The notes below the pieces were generated by a model, which did not search any database, had not been told where the DNA came from, and saw only the letters and a list, made by a program, of their open reading frames with translations. Of a stretch of DNA of 64,000 bases, positions 25,558-34,133 are shown piece after piece (position 1 is the first letter of the stretch; each line of letters begins with the position of its first letter). Origin of the DNA: JAJXWB01 sp046349215 (GTDB lineage Bacteria; Pseudomonadota; Alphaproteobacteria; Rhizobiales; Beijerinckiaceae). The translations under genes and the position numbers were made by a program. The stretch covers positions 744,001-808,000 of the forward strand of contig JAXMCV010000001.1 in the NCBI GenBank assembly GCA_046349215.1, in the 5' to 3' direction.

Positions 25558-27675
25558 ATGACGGACCCGACCGCCCATCCGCCAACGCCGCCTGCCGCCG
25601 AGCGCCGGCCTCGCAAGACCATCGTGCACGGTCGCGAACTCGTCGACGAATACGCCTGGCTGCGCGCCGAGAACTGGCAGGAGATCCTCGCCGACCCGTC
25701 GAAGACCCCGCCCGAGATCAAGGCCTATCTCGAAAGCGAGAATGCTTACGCCGAAGCCGTCCTTTCGCCGACCGAGGAACTTCAAAGGCAACTCGTCGCC
25801 GAATTGCGCGGTCGCATCAAGGAGGACGATTCGCAGGTCCCCTGGCCCGACGGCCCGTTCGAATATTTCGTTCGATTCCGGGAAGGCGGCCAGCACGAAC
25901 TGATCTGCCGGCGCGCGCGCGGCGGCGGCGACGATGCGATCCTCCTCGACGGCGACGCGCTCGCCGCAGGCAAGTCCTTTTTCGAACTGGGCGCCGCCGA
26001 ACATTCGCCCGATCACAGGCTGCTGGCCTGGAGTTCGGACGACAAGGGTTCCGAACTCTACACGATCCGCGTCCGCGATCTCGAAACCGGCCGCGAACTG
26101 CCGGACATCGTCCGACGCACTGAAGGCACGATCGTCTGGTCGGCGGACGCCTCGGCGTTTCATTACGTCCGCGTCGACGACAACCACCGGACCTGCCAGA
26201 TCTACAGGCATCGGCTCGGCACGCAGGAAAAGGACGACGAACTCGTCGCGCAGGATCTCGATCCGGCCTGGTTCGTGAACCTGAGGCGCAGCCGCTCCGG
26301 GCGATTTGGCATCGTCTCGATGAGCGGTCACGATTCCAGCGAAATCTGGCTGTTCGATCTCGTGGATCTGTCGAAGCCGGCGCGGCTCGTGGCGGCCCGC
26401 ACGCCGAAGATCCGTTACGAAGTCGAACCCTACGACGACATCGTCTTCATTCGCACGAACGCCGACGGCGCCGAGGATTTCAAGATCGCGACGGCGCCGC
26501 TGGCTGATCCGCAACGCGACAACTGGCGCGATCTCATACCGCACCGGCGCGGCTGCATGATCGTCACAGCGACGGTCTTCCAGCGCCATATGGTGCGCCT
26601 CGAGCGCGAGAACGGCCTGCCGCGCATCGTCATACGAGACATGGAGAGCGGCGGCGAACATGCGATCGCCTTTGCGGAAGAAGCCTATTCGCTGCGGATG
26701 GAAAGCGGCATCGAATTCGATACCGACAATCTGCGGTTCGTCTATTCGTCGATGACCACGCCTGACGAAACCTGGGACTACGACATGCGGACGCGCGAAC
26801 GCACGCTGCGCAAGCGCCAGGAGATTCCGTCGGGCCACGATCCGTCGCGCTACGTGACGCGACGAATATTCGCCCGCGCCGCCGACGGCGCCGAAGTGCC
26901 GATCTCCCTGCTGGCGCGCGCAGATCTGAAACGGCCCGCGCCCTGCCTGCTCTACGGCTATGGCGCCTATGGCTACGCGATGCCCGCCGGCTTCAGCGCC
27001 AACCGCCTGTCGCTGGTCGATCGCGGCTTCGTCTACGCCATCGCGCATATTCGCGGCGGCACGGACAAGGGCTGGAACTGGTACGAAAGCGGCAAGCTCG
27101 AGAACAAGCCGAACACGTTCTCCGATTTCATCGCGGCCGGACGCAAGCTGGTCGCGGACGGCTGGACCGGACAGGGACGGATCGTCGCGCAGGGGGGCAG
27201 CGCCGGCGGCATGCTGATGGGCGCGGTCGCGAACATGGCGCCCGAACTGTTCGCCGGCGTGATCGCCGACGTTCCCTTCGTCGACGTCATCAACACGATG
27301 CTCGACAAGGACCTGCCGCTGACGCCGCCCGAATGGCTGGAATGGGGCAATCCGATCGAGGACGCAAAAGCCTTCGAGACGATGCTGTCCTATTCGCCCT
27401 ACGACAATGTGAGCGCGCAGACCTATCCGCCGATCCTGGCGCTGGGCGGCCTCACCGATCCGCGCGTGACCTATTGGGAGCCGGCCAAATGGGTGGCGCG
27501 CCTGCGCGAACGCATGGCGGCCGGCGGTCCGATCCTCCTGAAGACCAACATGGACGCCGGCCACGGCGGCGCGTCCGGGCGGTTCGACCGGCTCGGCGAG
27601 GTTGCGCTCGAGCAGGCTTTCGCGCTGGCCGCCGTCGAGGGACGCTTCAGCCGCGCTGCTCGACGAAACGCCTGA
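25558..27675 (+). CDS. ptrB: Oligopeptidase B-like S9 family peptidase
   Basis: Serine oligopeptidase of about 705 residues that cleaves short peptides, in oligopeptidase B typically after Arg or Lys. The N-terminal half is the beta-propeller (DEYAWLRAENW, HDSSEIWLFDL). The catalytic domain has LLYGYGAYGYAMPAGFSANR, the nucleophile in AQGGSAGGMLMGA, Asp in LGGLTDPRVTYWEP, and His in MDAGHGGASGRF. The start at 25558 is chosen for the standard N terminus (MTDPTAHPP); the frame is open upstream to 25426. It overlaps the convergent gene at 27647 by 29 bp. No signal peptide, so cytoplasmic. Confidence 0.92.
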   Translation: MTDPTAHPPTPPAAERRPRKTIVHGRELVDEYAWLRAENWQEILADPSKTPPEIKAYLESENAYAEAVLSPTEELQRQLVAELRGRIKEDDSQVPWPDGPFEYFVRFREGGQHELICRRARGGGDDAILLDGDALAAGKSFFELGAAEHSPDHRLLAWSSDDKGSELYTIRVRDLETGRELPDIVRRTEGTIVWSADASAFHYVRVDDNHRTCQIYRHRLGTQEKDDELVAQDLDPAWFVNLRRSRSGRFGIVSMSGHDSSEIWLFDLVDLSKPARLVAARTPKIRYEVEPYDDIVFIRTNADGAEDFKIATAPLADPQRDNWRDLIPHRRGCMIVTATVFQRHMVRLERENGLPRIVIRDMESGGEHAIAFAEEAYSLRMESGIEFDTDNLRFVYSSMTTPDETWDYDMRTRERTLRKRQEIPSGHDPSRYVTRRIFARAADGAEVPISLLARADLKRPAPCLLYGYGAYGYAMPAGFSANRLSLVDRGFVYAIAHIRGGTDKGWNWYESGKLENKPNTFSDFIAAGRKLVADGWTGQGRIVAQGGSAGGMLMGAVANMAPELFAGVIADVPFVDVINTMLDKDLPLTPPEWLEWGNPIEDAKAFETMLSYSPYDNVSAQTYPPILALGGLTDPRVTYWEPAKWVARLRERMAAGGPILLKTNMDAGHGGASGRFDRLGEVALEQAFALAAVEGRFSRAARRNA

Positions 27676-28813
27676 GTTCGAGCAGCGAGGCGAAGCGCAT
27701 CGTGCCGTCGGGCGTCTGCGCCTCGATCGAACCGTCGTCATACATGGTGTAGTTGGTGTCGCCGGACGAATAGCGTCCCGTCACCGCCGGCTCCTTCCGC
27801 TCGACTTCGCGATCGATCGCCTCGTTCGCGTGATCGGATGCGAGCGGTTCGTCGTTCGAACGCTCGAGCGACTTTTCAGCCTCGTCGAACCAGTCGCCCT
27901 TTGCTGGCTCGACCGGCTCCGGCGATTCTCCGGCGGCCGACGCAGCGAGGTCGTCGTCGCGTTCGATTTCCTCGGCCTGAACGACAGTCGCGGACGCCGC
28001 TGCCTCTGCTTCGGGAGATTCCGCTTCTGCTTCCGCTTCCGGCGCGGCGTGCGTCTCGAAGATGCGAGGCTTTGGAAAGATCGGCCCGAGCGGCGCAACC
28101 GAAGGCGGCGTGTCGAAAGCGAAATTTTCCTCGACGCCCTTGTCCGCATCGGGCTGTTCGTCGACGGCCGGCGCCGGCGGAGAAGATTCGCCGATGCGCG
28201 GCCGCTCTCGACCGAAGCGCGGGAAAAGAGAACCCTTGCGGGTTTCGGAACGCGGCTCCGCTTCGCGTTCGGGAACGCTGCGGCGCATGATCTCGTCGAT
28301 GGAGATGCGGCTGCGCGGTTCGACCGGCGGCGGTTCGACCGCCTCGGGTTCCGCCGTCGTGACGTCCGGTTCGGCGACGCCGTCTTCGTCGCGTTCAGGC
28401 CTGTCCGGTTCGGACGCTTCCTGCTCGAGCGGCTCCAGGTCGAGAGGCTCGTCGATCCGCTCAGACGGCTCCGGCTTTTCGTCAGCGAAGCTGGGGCGGC
28501 TGGCCGCTACGGCGGCGCCGACGACTGCGGCTCCCGCACCGGCCGCGACCAACCCCGAAGGCGCTTCGGGTTGCGGCGCGGCCCGCGGCGTGGCGTCGGC
28601 GGCGAGGGTCGCGCGCTGCGGCGCCGACAGCCGCATCACCGCCCAGGCGACGGACGCGACGACCAGGCCGCCCGAAAGCATGACCGACCCCGAGATGACC
28701 GAGGCCCAGCCCCTCTCCACCTGGACGATGTCCCAGCCGGACCACATCCACCACAGGCCTGCTCCGGCCAGGCCGAAACCGACGACAAGAAGCACTCTGT
28801 CGATCAATTTCAT
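27647..28813 (-). CDS. Membrane-anchored acidic low-complexity protein
   Basis: A 388-residue protein. Two membrane helices are at the N terminus (RVLLVVGFGLAGAGLWWMW; ISGSVMLSGGLVVASVAWAVM), then about 250 residues of Glu/Pro/Ala-rich disordered sequence, then a compact C-terminal motif (GRYSSGDTNYTMYDDGSIEAQTPDGTMRFASLLELRRFVEQ) that looks like a small beta-domain and is the most constrained part. Similar architecture is seen in rhizobial hypothetical proteins. Start 28813 gives the normal N terminus (MKLIDRV). Function unknown. Confidence 0.75.
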   Translation of the reverse strand: MKLIDRVLLVVGFGLAGAGLWWMWSGWDIVQVERGWASVISGSVMLSGGLVVASVAWAVMRLSAPQRATLAADATPRAAPQPEAPSGLVAAGAGAAVVGAAVAASRPSFADEKPEPSERIDEPLDLEPLEQEASEPDRPERDEDGVAEPDVTTAEPEAVEPPPVEPRSRISIDEIMRRSVPEREAEPRSETRKGSLFPRFGRERPRIGESSPPAPAVDEQPDADKGVEENFAFDTPPSVAPLGPIFPKPRIFETHAAPEAEAEAESPEAEAAASATVVQAEEIERDDDLAASAAGESPEPVEPAKGDWFDEAEKSLERSNDEPLASDHANEAIDREVERKEPAVTGRYSSGDTNYTMYDDGSIEAQTPDGTMRFASLLELRRFVEQRG

Positions 28814-28888
28814 CAAATCGCCGCTCCCAACACGCACGCAACATAAGACGTTACACAACAGTCGCAAATATCGGGTTTATGAAGGAAC

Positions 28889-28917
28889 TTGTCGCGCTCA
28901 AGGTTGCCCCCTAGATA
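28889..28917 (+). promoter_or_regulatory. Candidate sigma-70 promoter of sodB
   Basis: TTGTCG (28889-28894) and TAGATA (28912-28917) are separated by exactly 17 bp, about 54 bp upstream of the sodB start. Matches to consensus are 4/6 at -35 and 4/6 at -10. Inference from sequence only. Confidence 0.45.
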
Positions 28918-28970
28918 TCGACGCAGCCCCGCGTCAATATAGCGCGGGCCCAGTCCATCCGGAGACTTTC

Positions 28971-29570
28971 ATGTCCTTTACCTTGCCGCCGCTTCCCTAC
29001 GCCTACGAGGCCCTTCAGCCCTACATGTCGAAGGAGACGCTCGAGTATCACCACGACAAGCACCATCAGGCCTATGTCACGGCGGGCAACAACCTGCTGA
29101 AGGATTCCGGTCTCGAGGGCAAATCGCTCGAGGAGGTCGTCAAGGGATCGTTCGGCAAGAACGCGCCGCTCTTCAACAATGCGGGCCAGCACTACAACCA
29201 TCTGCATTTCTGGAACTGGATGAAGCCGAATGGCGGCGGCGACAAGATTCCCGGCGCGCTGGAGAAGGCGATCGTCGACGGCGTCGGTTCGATCGCCAAG
29301 ATGAAGGAAGATTTCATCGCCGCCGGCGTCGGCCAGTTCGGCTCGGGCTGGGCGTGGCTCGCGGTCAAGGACGGCAAGGTCGTCGTCATGAAGACGCCGA
29401 ACGGCGAGAACCCGCTCGTGCACGGCGCGACGCCGATCCTGGGCTGCGATGTGTGGGAGCACTCCTACTACATCGACTACCGGAACCGGCGCGCCGACTA
29501 CGTCAAGGCGTTCCTCGACCATCTCGTGAACTGGGAATACGTCGACGAGATGTTCCAGAAGACGCGCTGA
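28971..29570 (+). CDS. sodB: Superoxide dismutase [Fe/Mn]
   Basis: Dismutates superoxide in the cytoplasm. 199 residues, standard length. Metal ligands are in LEYHHDKHHQAYV, QHYNHLHFW and CDVWEHSYYIDY. NNAGQHYNH carries the Gln position typical of iron-type enzymes, so Fe-SOD is more likely than Mn-SOD. ATG 28971 has GGAG 6 nt upstream. A promoter and a terminator are both visible, so it is monocistronic. An upstream continuation of the frame is not part of the gene. Confidence 0.96.
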   Translation: MSFTLPPLPYAYEALQPYMSKETLEYHHDKHHQAYVTAGNNLLKDSGLEGKSLEEVVKGSFGKNAPLFNNAGQHYNHLHFWNWMKPNGGGDKIPGALEKAIVDGVGSIAKMKEDFIAAGVGQFGSGWAWLAVKDGKVVVMKTPNGENPLVHGATPILGCDVWEHSYYIDYRNRRADYVKAFLDHLVNWEYVDEMFQKTR

Positions 29571-29590
29571 AGTCTCTGACCTTTCCATTT

Positions 29591-29617
29591 AAGCCCGGCC
29601 ACGCGCCGGGCTTTTTT
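29591..29617 (+). terminator. Rho-independent terminator of sodB
   Basis: Stem AAGCCCGGC/GCCGGGCTT (29591-29599 with 29605-29613), 5-nt loop, ending in TTTTTT (29612-29617), 20 bp after the sodB stop. Confidence 0.9.
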
Positions 29618-31269
29618 CATGCCGCGGCCACCCGGTCGAGGAAAGTTTCGATCGCGTCGCTGAGCCGGCGCGCCTCGGCCGACACATCGCCCGCCGCCTG
29701 ATGGACCTGCGCCGCGGACTGGTCGGTTTCTCCGACCGTCGCCCGCAATTCCTTCATGTTGCCGGCGGCGCGTTGCGTGCCGAGCGCCGCCTCGCCGACG
29801 CTGCGGGCGATCTCGTTGGTCGCGGCCGCCTGCTCCTCCACCGCCACCGCGATGCTGGCCGTGAAGCGTTCCGCTTCGTTCATCGTCGACGCGATGGCGC
29901 CGATCGCCTCGACCGAACTGGACGTCGCGTGCTGGATGGCGGCCACGTGTTCGGCGATGCGCTCGGTGGCGTGCGCGGTCTGGCCGGCGAGCGCCTTCAC
30001 TTCCTGGGCGACGACCGCGAAGCCGCGTCCGGCGCTGCCGGCGCGCGCCGCCTCGATCGTCGCATTCAGCGCCAGCAGATTGGTCTGCGCGGCGATCGCC
30101 TGGATCAGTCCGACGATCTCGTCGATGGCGTCCGCCTTCTCGGCGAGGCCGCGGATCGCGTCGGACGTCTGCACCGTCGTCGTCGCGGCGCGCTGGACGT
30201 GTTCGCGCGCGCGGCCGATCTGGGTCTCGATCTCGGTGATCGACTGGAACAATTCCTCGGAGGCGCGGGCCACGGTCGCGACGTTCTGCGAGGCGTCGCC
30301 GGTGCGGTCCGAGGCGTCGCGAGCCTGGGCGCTGCATTGCGTGGCGATCGACGAGAGCGAATCCGCGGCAAGGCTCATCTGGTCGGTATGGGCGGCGACC
30401 TGCTTCAGGAGCGAGCGGACGTCGGACCGGAAGCCGGCGATCAGCGCGTCCAGTTCCGACCGGCGGCTGCGTTCCTCGCCGCGCTTCTCTTCCGCCGCCT
30501 CCTGCAGGTCCTGCGTATGGAGGAGGCTCTTGCGGAACAGGTCGATGGCGCGGGCGAGTTCGCCGACCTCGTCGCGGCGGTCGCGATACGGCGGCTCCAG
30601 CGACGTCTCGCCCGCCGCGATCCGCCGCATGACCTCGGAAAGACGGTCGAGCGGCGAGACGATGCGTCCCAGCAGACGATGCAGCGCGAAGGCGACGGCG
30701 GCGATGGTGATCAGGCCCTCGGCCAGCAGGAACAGCGCGTCGCCGATCGCAGCGCCGTCGACGTCCGAATAATCCGCCAGCATGACCAGGCTCGGGCCGG
30801 GCTTGCCCGCCTCGCCGAGGCCCGCGACCACGGCGACGCCGTTGGCGGTCGGCACGACGGCGCCCCTGCCCTCCTCGGGCCGCGCGCCGCGCGCGAGCGC
30901 GGCCAGCGCGTCGGCAGAGACATTCGTGCGCCCCTTGAAGGCGAAGATCTGGCCGTCGGCGCCCACCAGCACCGCGCCGGCGATCGAGGCGTCCGTCAGG
31001 AAGCCGGACAGCGTGCGCGCCGCCGCCTCGCGATCCTGTCCGGCCCAGGCGGCCGACAGGGTCGGCGTTCCGACGCCGGCATAATTCTGCGCGCGTTCGA
31101 CGAGGTCGCGCCGCTCGCGACCCCAGCTCACCCAGGCGGCCGCGGCGATCCCGCAAAGTATCAGCAAGGCGACGATCGCGGTCGCGGCGTTCGCGACACT
31201 GTCCTGCAGCGAGGCGCGCTGCTGCGCACGTCGCCGCCCCGGCAGGATGGAAAGCAGTCTGGCGATCAT
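29617..31269 (-). CDS. Methyl-accepting chemotaxis protein
   Basis: A chemoreceptor of about 550 residues. A membrane helix near the N terminus (AATAIVALLILCGIAAAAWVSW) and a second (FLLAEGLITIAAVAFALHRLL) bracket a periplasmic domain of about 110 residues. HAMP (RIVSPLDRLSEVMRRIAAGE) leads to the signalling hairpin with the conserved tip IVGLIQAIAAQTNLLALNATIEAARAG. The chosen start 31269 (MIARLLS) removes a basic leader that does not look conserved. No che genes are adjacent. Ligand unknown. The gene ends right at the sodB terminator. Confidence 0.92.
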   Translation of the reverse strand: MIARLLSILPGRRRAQQRASLQDSVANAATAIVALLILCGIAAAAWVSWGRERRDLVERAQNYAGVGTPTLSAAWAGQDREAAARTLSGFLTDASIAGAVLVGADGQIFAFKGRTNVSADALAALARGARPEEGRGAVVPTANGVAVVAGLGEAGKPGPSLVMLADYSDVDGAAIGDALFLLAEGLITIAAVAFALHRLLGRIVSPLDRLSEVMRRIAAGETSLEPPYRDRRDEVGELARAIDLFRKSLLHTQDLQEAAEEKRGEERSRRSELDALIAGFRSDVRSLLKQVAAHTDQMSLAADSLSSIATQCSAQARDASDRTGDASQNVATVARASEELFQSITEIETQIGRAREHVQRAATTTVQTSDAIRGLAEKADAIDEIVGLIQAIAAQTNLLALNATIEAARAGSAGRGFAVVAQEVKALAGQTAHATERIAEHVAAIQHATSSSVEAIGAIASTMNEAERFTASIAVAVEEQAAATNEIARSVGEAALGTQRAAGNMKELRATVGETDQSAAQVHQAAGDVSAEARRLSDAIETFLDRVAAA

Positions 31270-31334
31270 GCGATACCCGCGACAGGGCCGGCGCCCCCGC
31301 GCCCGCAACCTCCGCCGATCCTGCGTCCGCATGG

Positions 31335-32189
31335 TTAACGTGGCGTTAGCCAATCGCTAAGCCGCACGATCTTCATTTCTTTTTTCGCCAGCAGCGCCGT
31401 GAAGGCGGGCGACGCGAGGAAGGCGAGCTCCACTTCCCGCGCCTCGGTCACGGGATCGAGCCGCCGCAGCGCATCGTCGACGCGACCGGGATGGCACATG
31501 ACGAGATGGCGTGGGCCGGGCGCCTCGAGATAGGTCGAAAACTGCGCGGCGCCGTAGTCGGCGGCGACGAAATCGGAAAAGCCGGCAAAGCCGTGGTTGA
31601 GGGCAAAGCCATGCCGGCGCGCCGAGCGCGCGAACCCCGTGGCGAGCGCGTTGACCTTCAGCGCCTTGGCCGCGAAGGCGCGGCGGCGGGCGATGCGCAG
31701 CGGCGTATCCGAACTGTCCCGGAGCAGGACGCCCTGCAATCCCCGCGCGGAAAGCGCGCGAAACAGCGCGATCCTTACGCCCGGCAGGACGTGGACGTGC
31801 TGGTGCCCGTCGACATGGGCGGGGGGCGCGCCGAACTCATCGCAGAAGCGGTCGATCTGGCGGCCGATCTCCGCCTCGACCTCGGCCACGGGCAGCGTTC
31901 GCGCCAGGGCGGCCGCCGCGAGCGCGGCCAGGCCGGGAAACGCGCCGTTGGGCGCCAGCCGCGGCATCGCGCCGAGCGGCGCGCCCACCGTCAGGGTCAC
32001 GTGAAGCCCGAGATCGGCGGGGGGGCGGGCCTGCGCCCAGTCGCGGGCGGCGCGCGGCCAGTCCGGCAGGGATGTCATTGCGGAGGCGGCGGAAATCCGT
32101 CCCGCCGCCGCGATCTCGAGCAGGCCCCGGCTGACCGCCTCGGTCATGCCGAAATCGTCCGCGCAAAGTAGAAAGTCGCCGCCCGTCAT
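31335..32189 (-). CDS. ChbG/HpnK (YdjC) family deacetylase
   Basis: A 284-residue carbohydrate deacetylase-fold protein. The metal-binding motifs are visible: LCADDFGMTEAVSRG (Asp-Asp), LGLHVTLTVG, and HVDGHQHVHVLPG. Family members remove acetyl groups from N-acetylated sugars, including chitooligosaccharides and hopanoid-linked glucosamine (HpnK). The divergent neighbour is an ArnC/DPM1-like glycosyltransferase, so the two may modify the same lipid-linked sugar. No hopanoid genes are in the window, so HpnK itself is not claimed. Confidence 0.87.
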   Translation of the reverse strand: MTGGDFLLCADDFGMTEAVSRGLLEIAAAGRISAASAMTSLPDWPRAARDWAQARPPADLGLHVTLTVGAPLGAMPRLAPNGAFPGLAALAAAALARTLPVAEVEAEIGRQIDRFCDEFGAPPAHVDGHQHVHVLPGVRIALFRALSARGLQGVLLRDSSDTPLRIARRRAFAAKALKVNALATGFARSARRHGFALNHGFAGFSDFVAADYGAAQFSTYLEAPGPRHLVMCHPGRVDDALRRLDPVTEAREVELAFLASPAFTALLAKKEMKIVRLSDWLTPR

Positions 32190-32314
32190 TTACCAAGAAG
32201 CCCGCCGCCGGCCCCGGAGACCGGGACCTGTTCTTGCGCATTTTAGCGACCGCGCCTAGTTGTTTGAATGGTCCCGCGCTTCGGCCGCGCCGGAGCGGGC
32301 AGGAGGAAACGGAT

Positions 32315-33316
32315 TTGTCGGCCAGGGCGTTCCCGCCGCCTGAAGTCACGGTCGTGGTTCCCGTCTTCAACGAGGCGGCGAACCTGCCCGAGCTCTTGCG
32401 CCGTACGCGCGAGACGCTGGAGCGTTGCGCGGATTCCTTCGAGATCGTTCTGGTCGACGACGGTTCCAGCGACGACACGCTCGCCGTCGCCATGGCGGAG
32501 CGCGAACGCGACCCGCGCATCGACGCGATCTCGTTCAGCCGCAATTTCGGCAAGGAAGTCGCCATCGCCGCCGGCCTCGACCACGCGCGCGGCAAGGCGG
32601 TCGTCATCATCGACGCCGACCTGCAGCATCCGCCGGAAGTCATCGCGCAGATGATGGCGAAATGGCGCGAAGGCTACGAGAACGTCTACGGCCAGCGCAT
32701 CGACCGCGTGCACGACACGCCGCTGCGTCGCGCGCTCACCAAGCGCTTCTACCGGATGTTCGAGCAATTCGGCGAGACCGCGCTGCCGCAGGGCGCCGGC
32801 GATTTCCGGCTGCTCGACCGCAAGGCCGTCAACGCCCTGCTGCGCATGCGCGAGCGCGCGCGCTTTTCCAAGGGCCTCTACGCCTGGATCGGCTTCAGGT
32901 CGGTCGGCGTGCCGTTCGAAGTGGCGAGCCGCGCCAGCGGCGCATCGAAATTCTCGTATGGCAAGCTGACGCGCTTCGCGCTCGACGGCCTGACGTCCTT
33001 CTCCACGACGCCGCTGCGCATCTGGACCTTCGTCGGCGTCGCCGTGTCGATCCTCGCCATGTCGGCCGCGGCCTTCTTCATCGCACGCACGCTGATCTCG
33101 GGCGTCGACGTTCCCGGCTACGCCTCGCTGATCGTGTCGGTGACCTTCCTTGCAGGCATGCAGCTCATGTCGCTCGGCGTGATCGGCGAATATATCGGCC
33201 GCATCTTCGCCGAGGTGAAAGGCCGCCCGCTCTACATCGTGGCGCGACACCTCTCCATCGACGAGCACGAACAGGCGGGCGACGGCGCCAACCGCCTCGG
33301 CCGCGCGGCGGAATAA
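32315..33316 (+). CDS. GT2 family polyprenyl-phosphate glycosyltransferase (ArnC/DPM1-like)
   Basis: An inner-membrane glycosyltransferase of about 333 residues. The GT-A domain has VVPVFNEAANLPELLRR, IVLVDDGSSDDT and the metal site VIIDADLQHPPEV. Two C-terminal membrane helices follow (IWTFVGVAVSILAMSAAAFFI; SLIVSVTFLAGMQLMSLGVIG), the usual ArnC/GtrB plan for transferring a sugar to undecaprenyl phosphate. TTG 32315 is supported by AGGAGG 7 nt upstream. It is divergent from the YdjC-like deacetylase and ends in a terminator. Donor sugar unknown. Confidence 0.9.
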   Translation: MSARAFPPPEVTVVVPVFNEAANLPELLRRTRETLERCADSFEIVLVDDGSSDDTLAVAMAERERDPRIDAISFSRNFGKEVAIAAGLDHARGKAVVIIDADLQHPPEVIAQMMAKWREGYENVYGQRIDRVHDTPLRRALTKRFYRMFEQFGETALPQGAGDFRLLDRKAVNALLRMRERARFSKGLYAWIGFRSVGVPFEVASRASGASKFSYGKLTRFALDGLTSFSTTPLRIWTFVGVAVSILAMSAAAFFIARTLISGVDVPGYASLIVSVTFLAGMQLMSLGVIGEYIGRIFAEVKGRPLYIVARHLSIDEHEQAGDGANRLGRAAE

Positions 33317-33387
33317 GGCGGAGAAGGCCCAGCCAGCGGCTGGTCGTCGCGAAATATTGAGTTCGGTTTCAAGCGAACGAGACAGAG

Positions 33388-33418
33388 GCCCGGTCATTGC
33401 GCCGGGCTTTTCTTTCCC
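33388..33418 (+). terminator. Intrinsic terminator after the glycosyltransferase
   Basis: Stem GCCCGG/CCGGGC (33388-33393 with 33402-33407), 8-nt loop, then TTTTCTTTCC, about 70 bp after the stop. Confidence 0.7.
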
Positions 33419-33446
33419 GGCGCGGCGCTGCGCTTCGGGGTGCCTT

Positions 33447-33893
33447 TCAGGCTAGAATCCCGGGCTGGCCGGCGGTCATCCGGCCGAGCAATTCGGCAAG
33501 GCGCTGGATTTCCTGCGCGCTCCAGCGGTCGTGGAAGACTTCGCCCGCCATGCGTTCGAGCGTGGCGGTCGCATCGGCAACCACCCGACGGCCGGCTTCC
33601 GTCAGGACGACATATGCGAGCCTCGCGTCACGCGGATCGGCTTCTCGACCGATCAGACCCAGTTTCTCGAGCGGGAGCGTCATGCGGGTGATGGTCGAGG
33701 GGCTGATGCTGAGCCGCTTGGCGAGATCGACGCGGCTCAACCGCTCGCGTGAAGCGCGGGCCACGTGCATCAGAAGCAGGATCTCCTTCAACGAAAGGCC
33801 GTGCACGGCGCCGAGTTCTCCGGAAAATCTCTCCTCGAGACGCGCGTGCGCCTGAAGAAGATGCAGGACGGCTGAAAGCGAGGGATTGGTCAT
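33447..33893 (-). CDS. MarR family transcriptional regulator
   Basis: A 148-residue winged-helix regulator. The helix-turn-helix is LSRVDLAKRLSISPSTITRMTLPLEKLGLI and the wing is READPRDARLAYVVLTEAG. MarR proteins usually repress their own gene and a divergent neighbour until a small ligand or oxidant binds. Three evenly spaced TTGCAA sites lie just upstream of its start, between it and murJ. The ligand is unknown. Confidence 0.92.
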   Translation of the reverse strand: MTNPSLSAVLHLLQAHARLEERFSGELGAVHGLSLKEILLLMHVARASRERLSRVDLAKRLSISPSTITRMTLPLEKLGLIGREADPRDARLAYVVLTEAGRRVVADATATLERMAGEVFHDRWSAQEIQRLAELLGRMTAGQPGILA

Positions 33894-33921
33894 CCCTCAT
33901 ATTAGGCCGTTATATTTTCCT

Positions 33922-33949
33922 TTGCAACTATATTGCAATTATTTTGCAA
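33922..33949. promoter_or_regulatory. Triple TTGCAA operator at 11-bp period
   Basis: The self-complementary hexamer TTGCAA occurs at 33922-33927, 33933-33938 and 33944-33949, exactly 11 bp apart (one helical turn), in an AT-rich segment 29 bp upstream of the MarR start codon. Symmetric sites of this kind are typical for MarR dimers, so I read it as the autoregulatory operator with two or three bound dimers on one DNA face. Confidence 0.65.
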
Positions 33950-34133
33950 ACTCCTGGGCGTCGGGCGCTCTTGCCCGGGATTGGATTGCGGGCGCCCGAC
34001 ATGCGGCCGCATCGGCCGCGCGTGCTATAGGATCGGTTCGCGACCGGCGAGGCCGCGAATCGGGGATGTCCGGAAAAGTGCAAGTCGCCTTCGTGTCCGC
34101 CCGCCCGCCGGTTGAGGCAAGGCCAGCGGCGGA

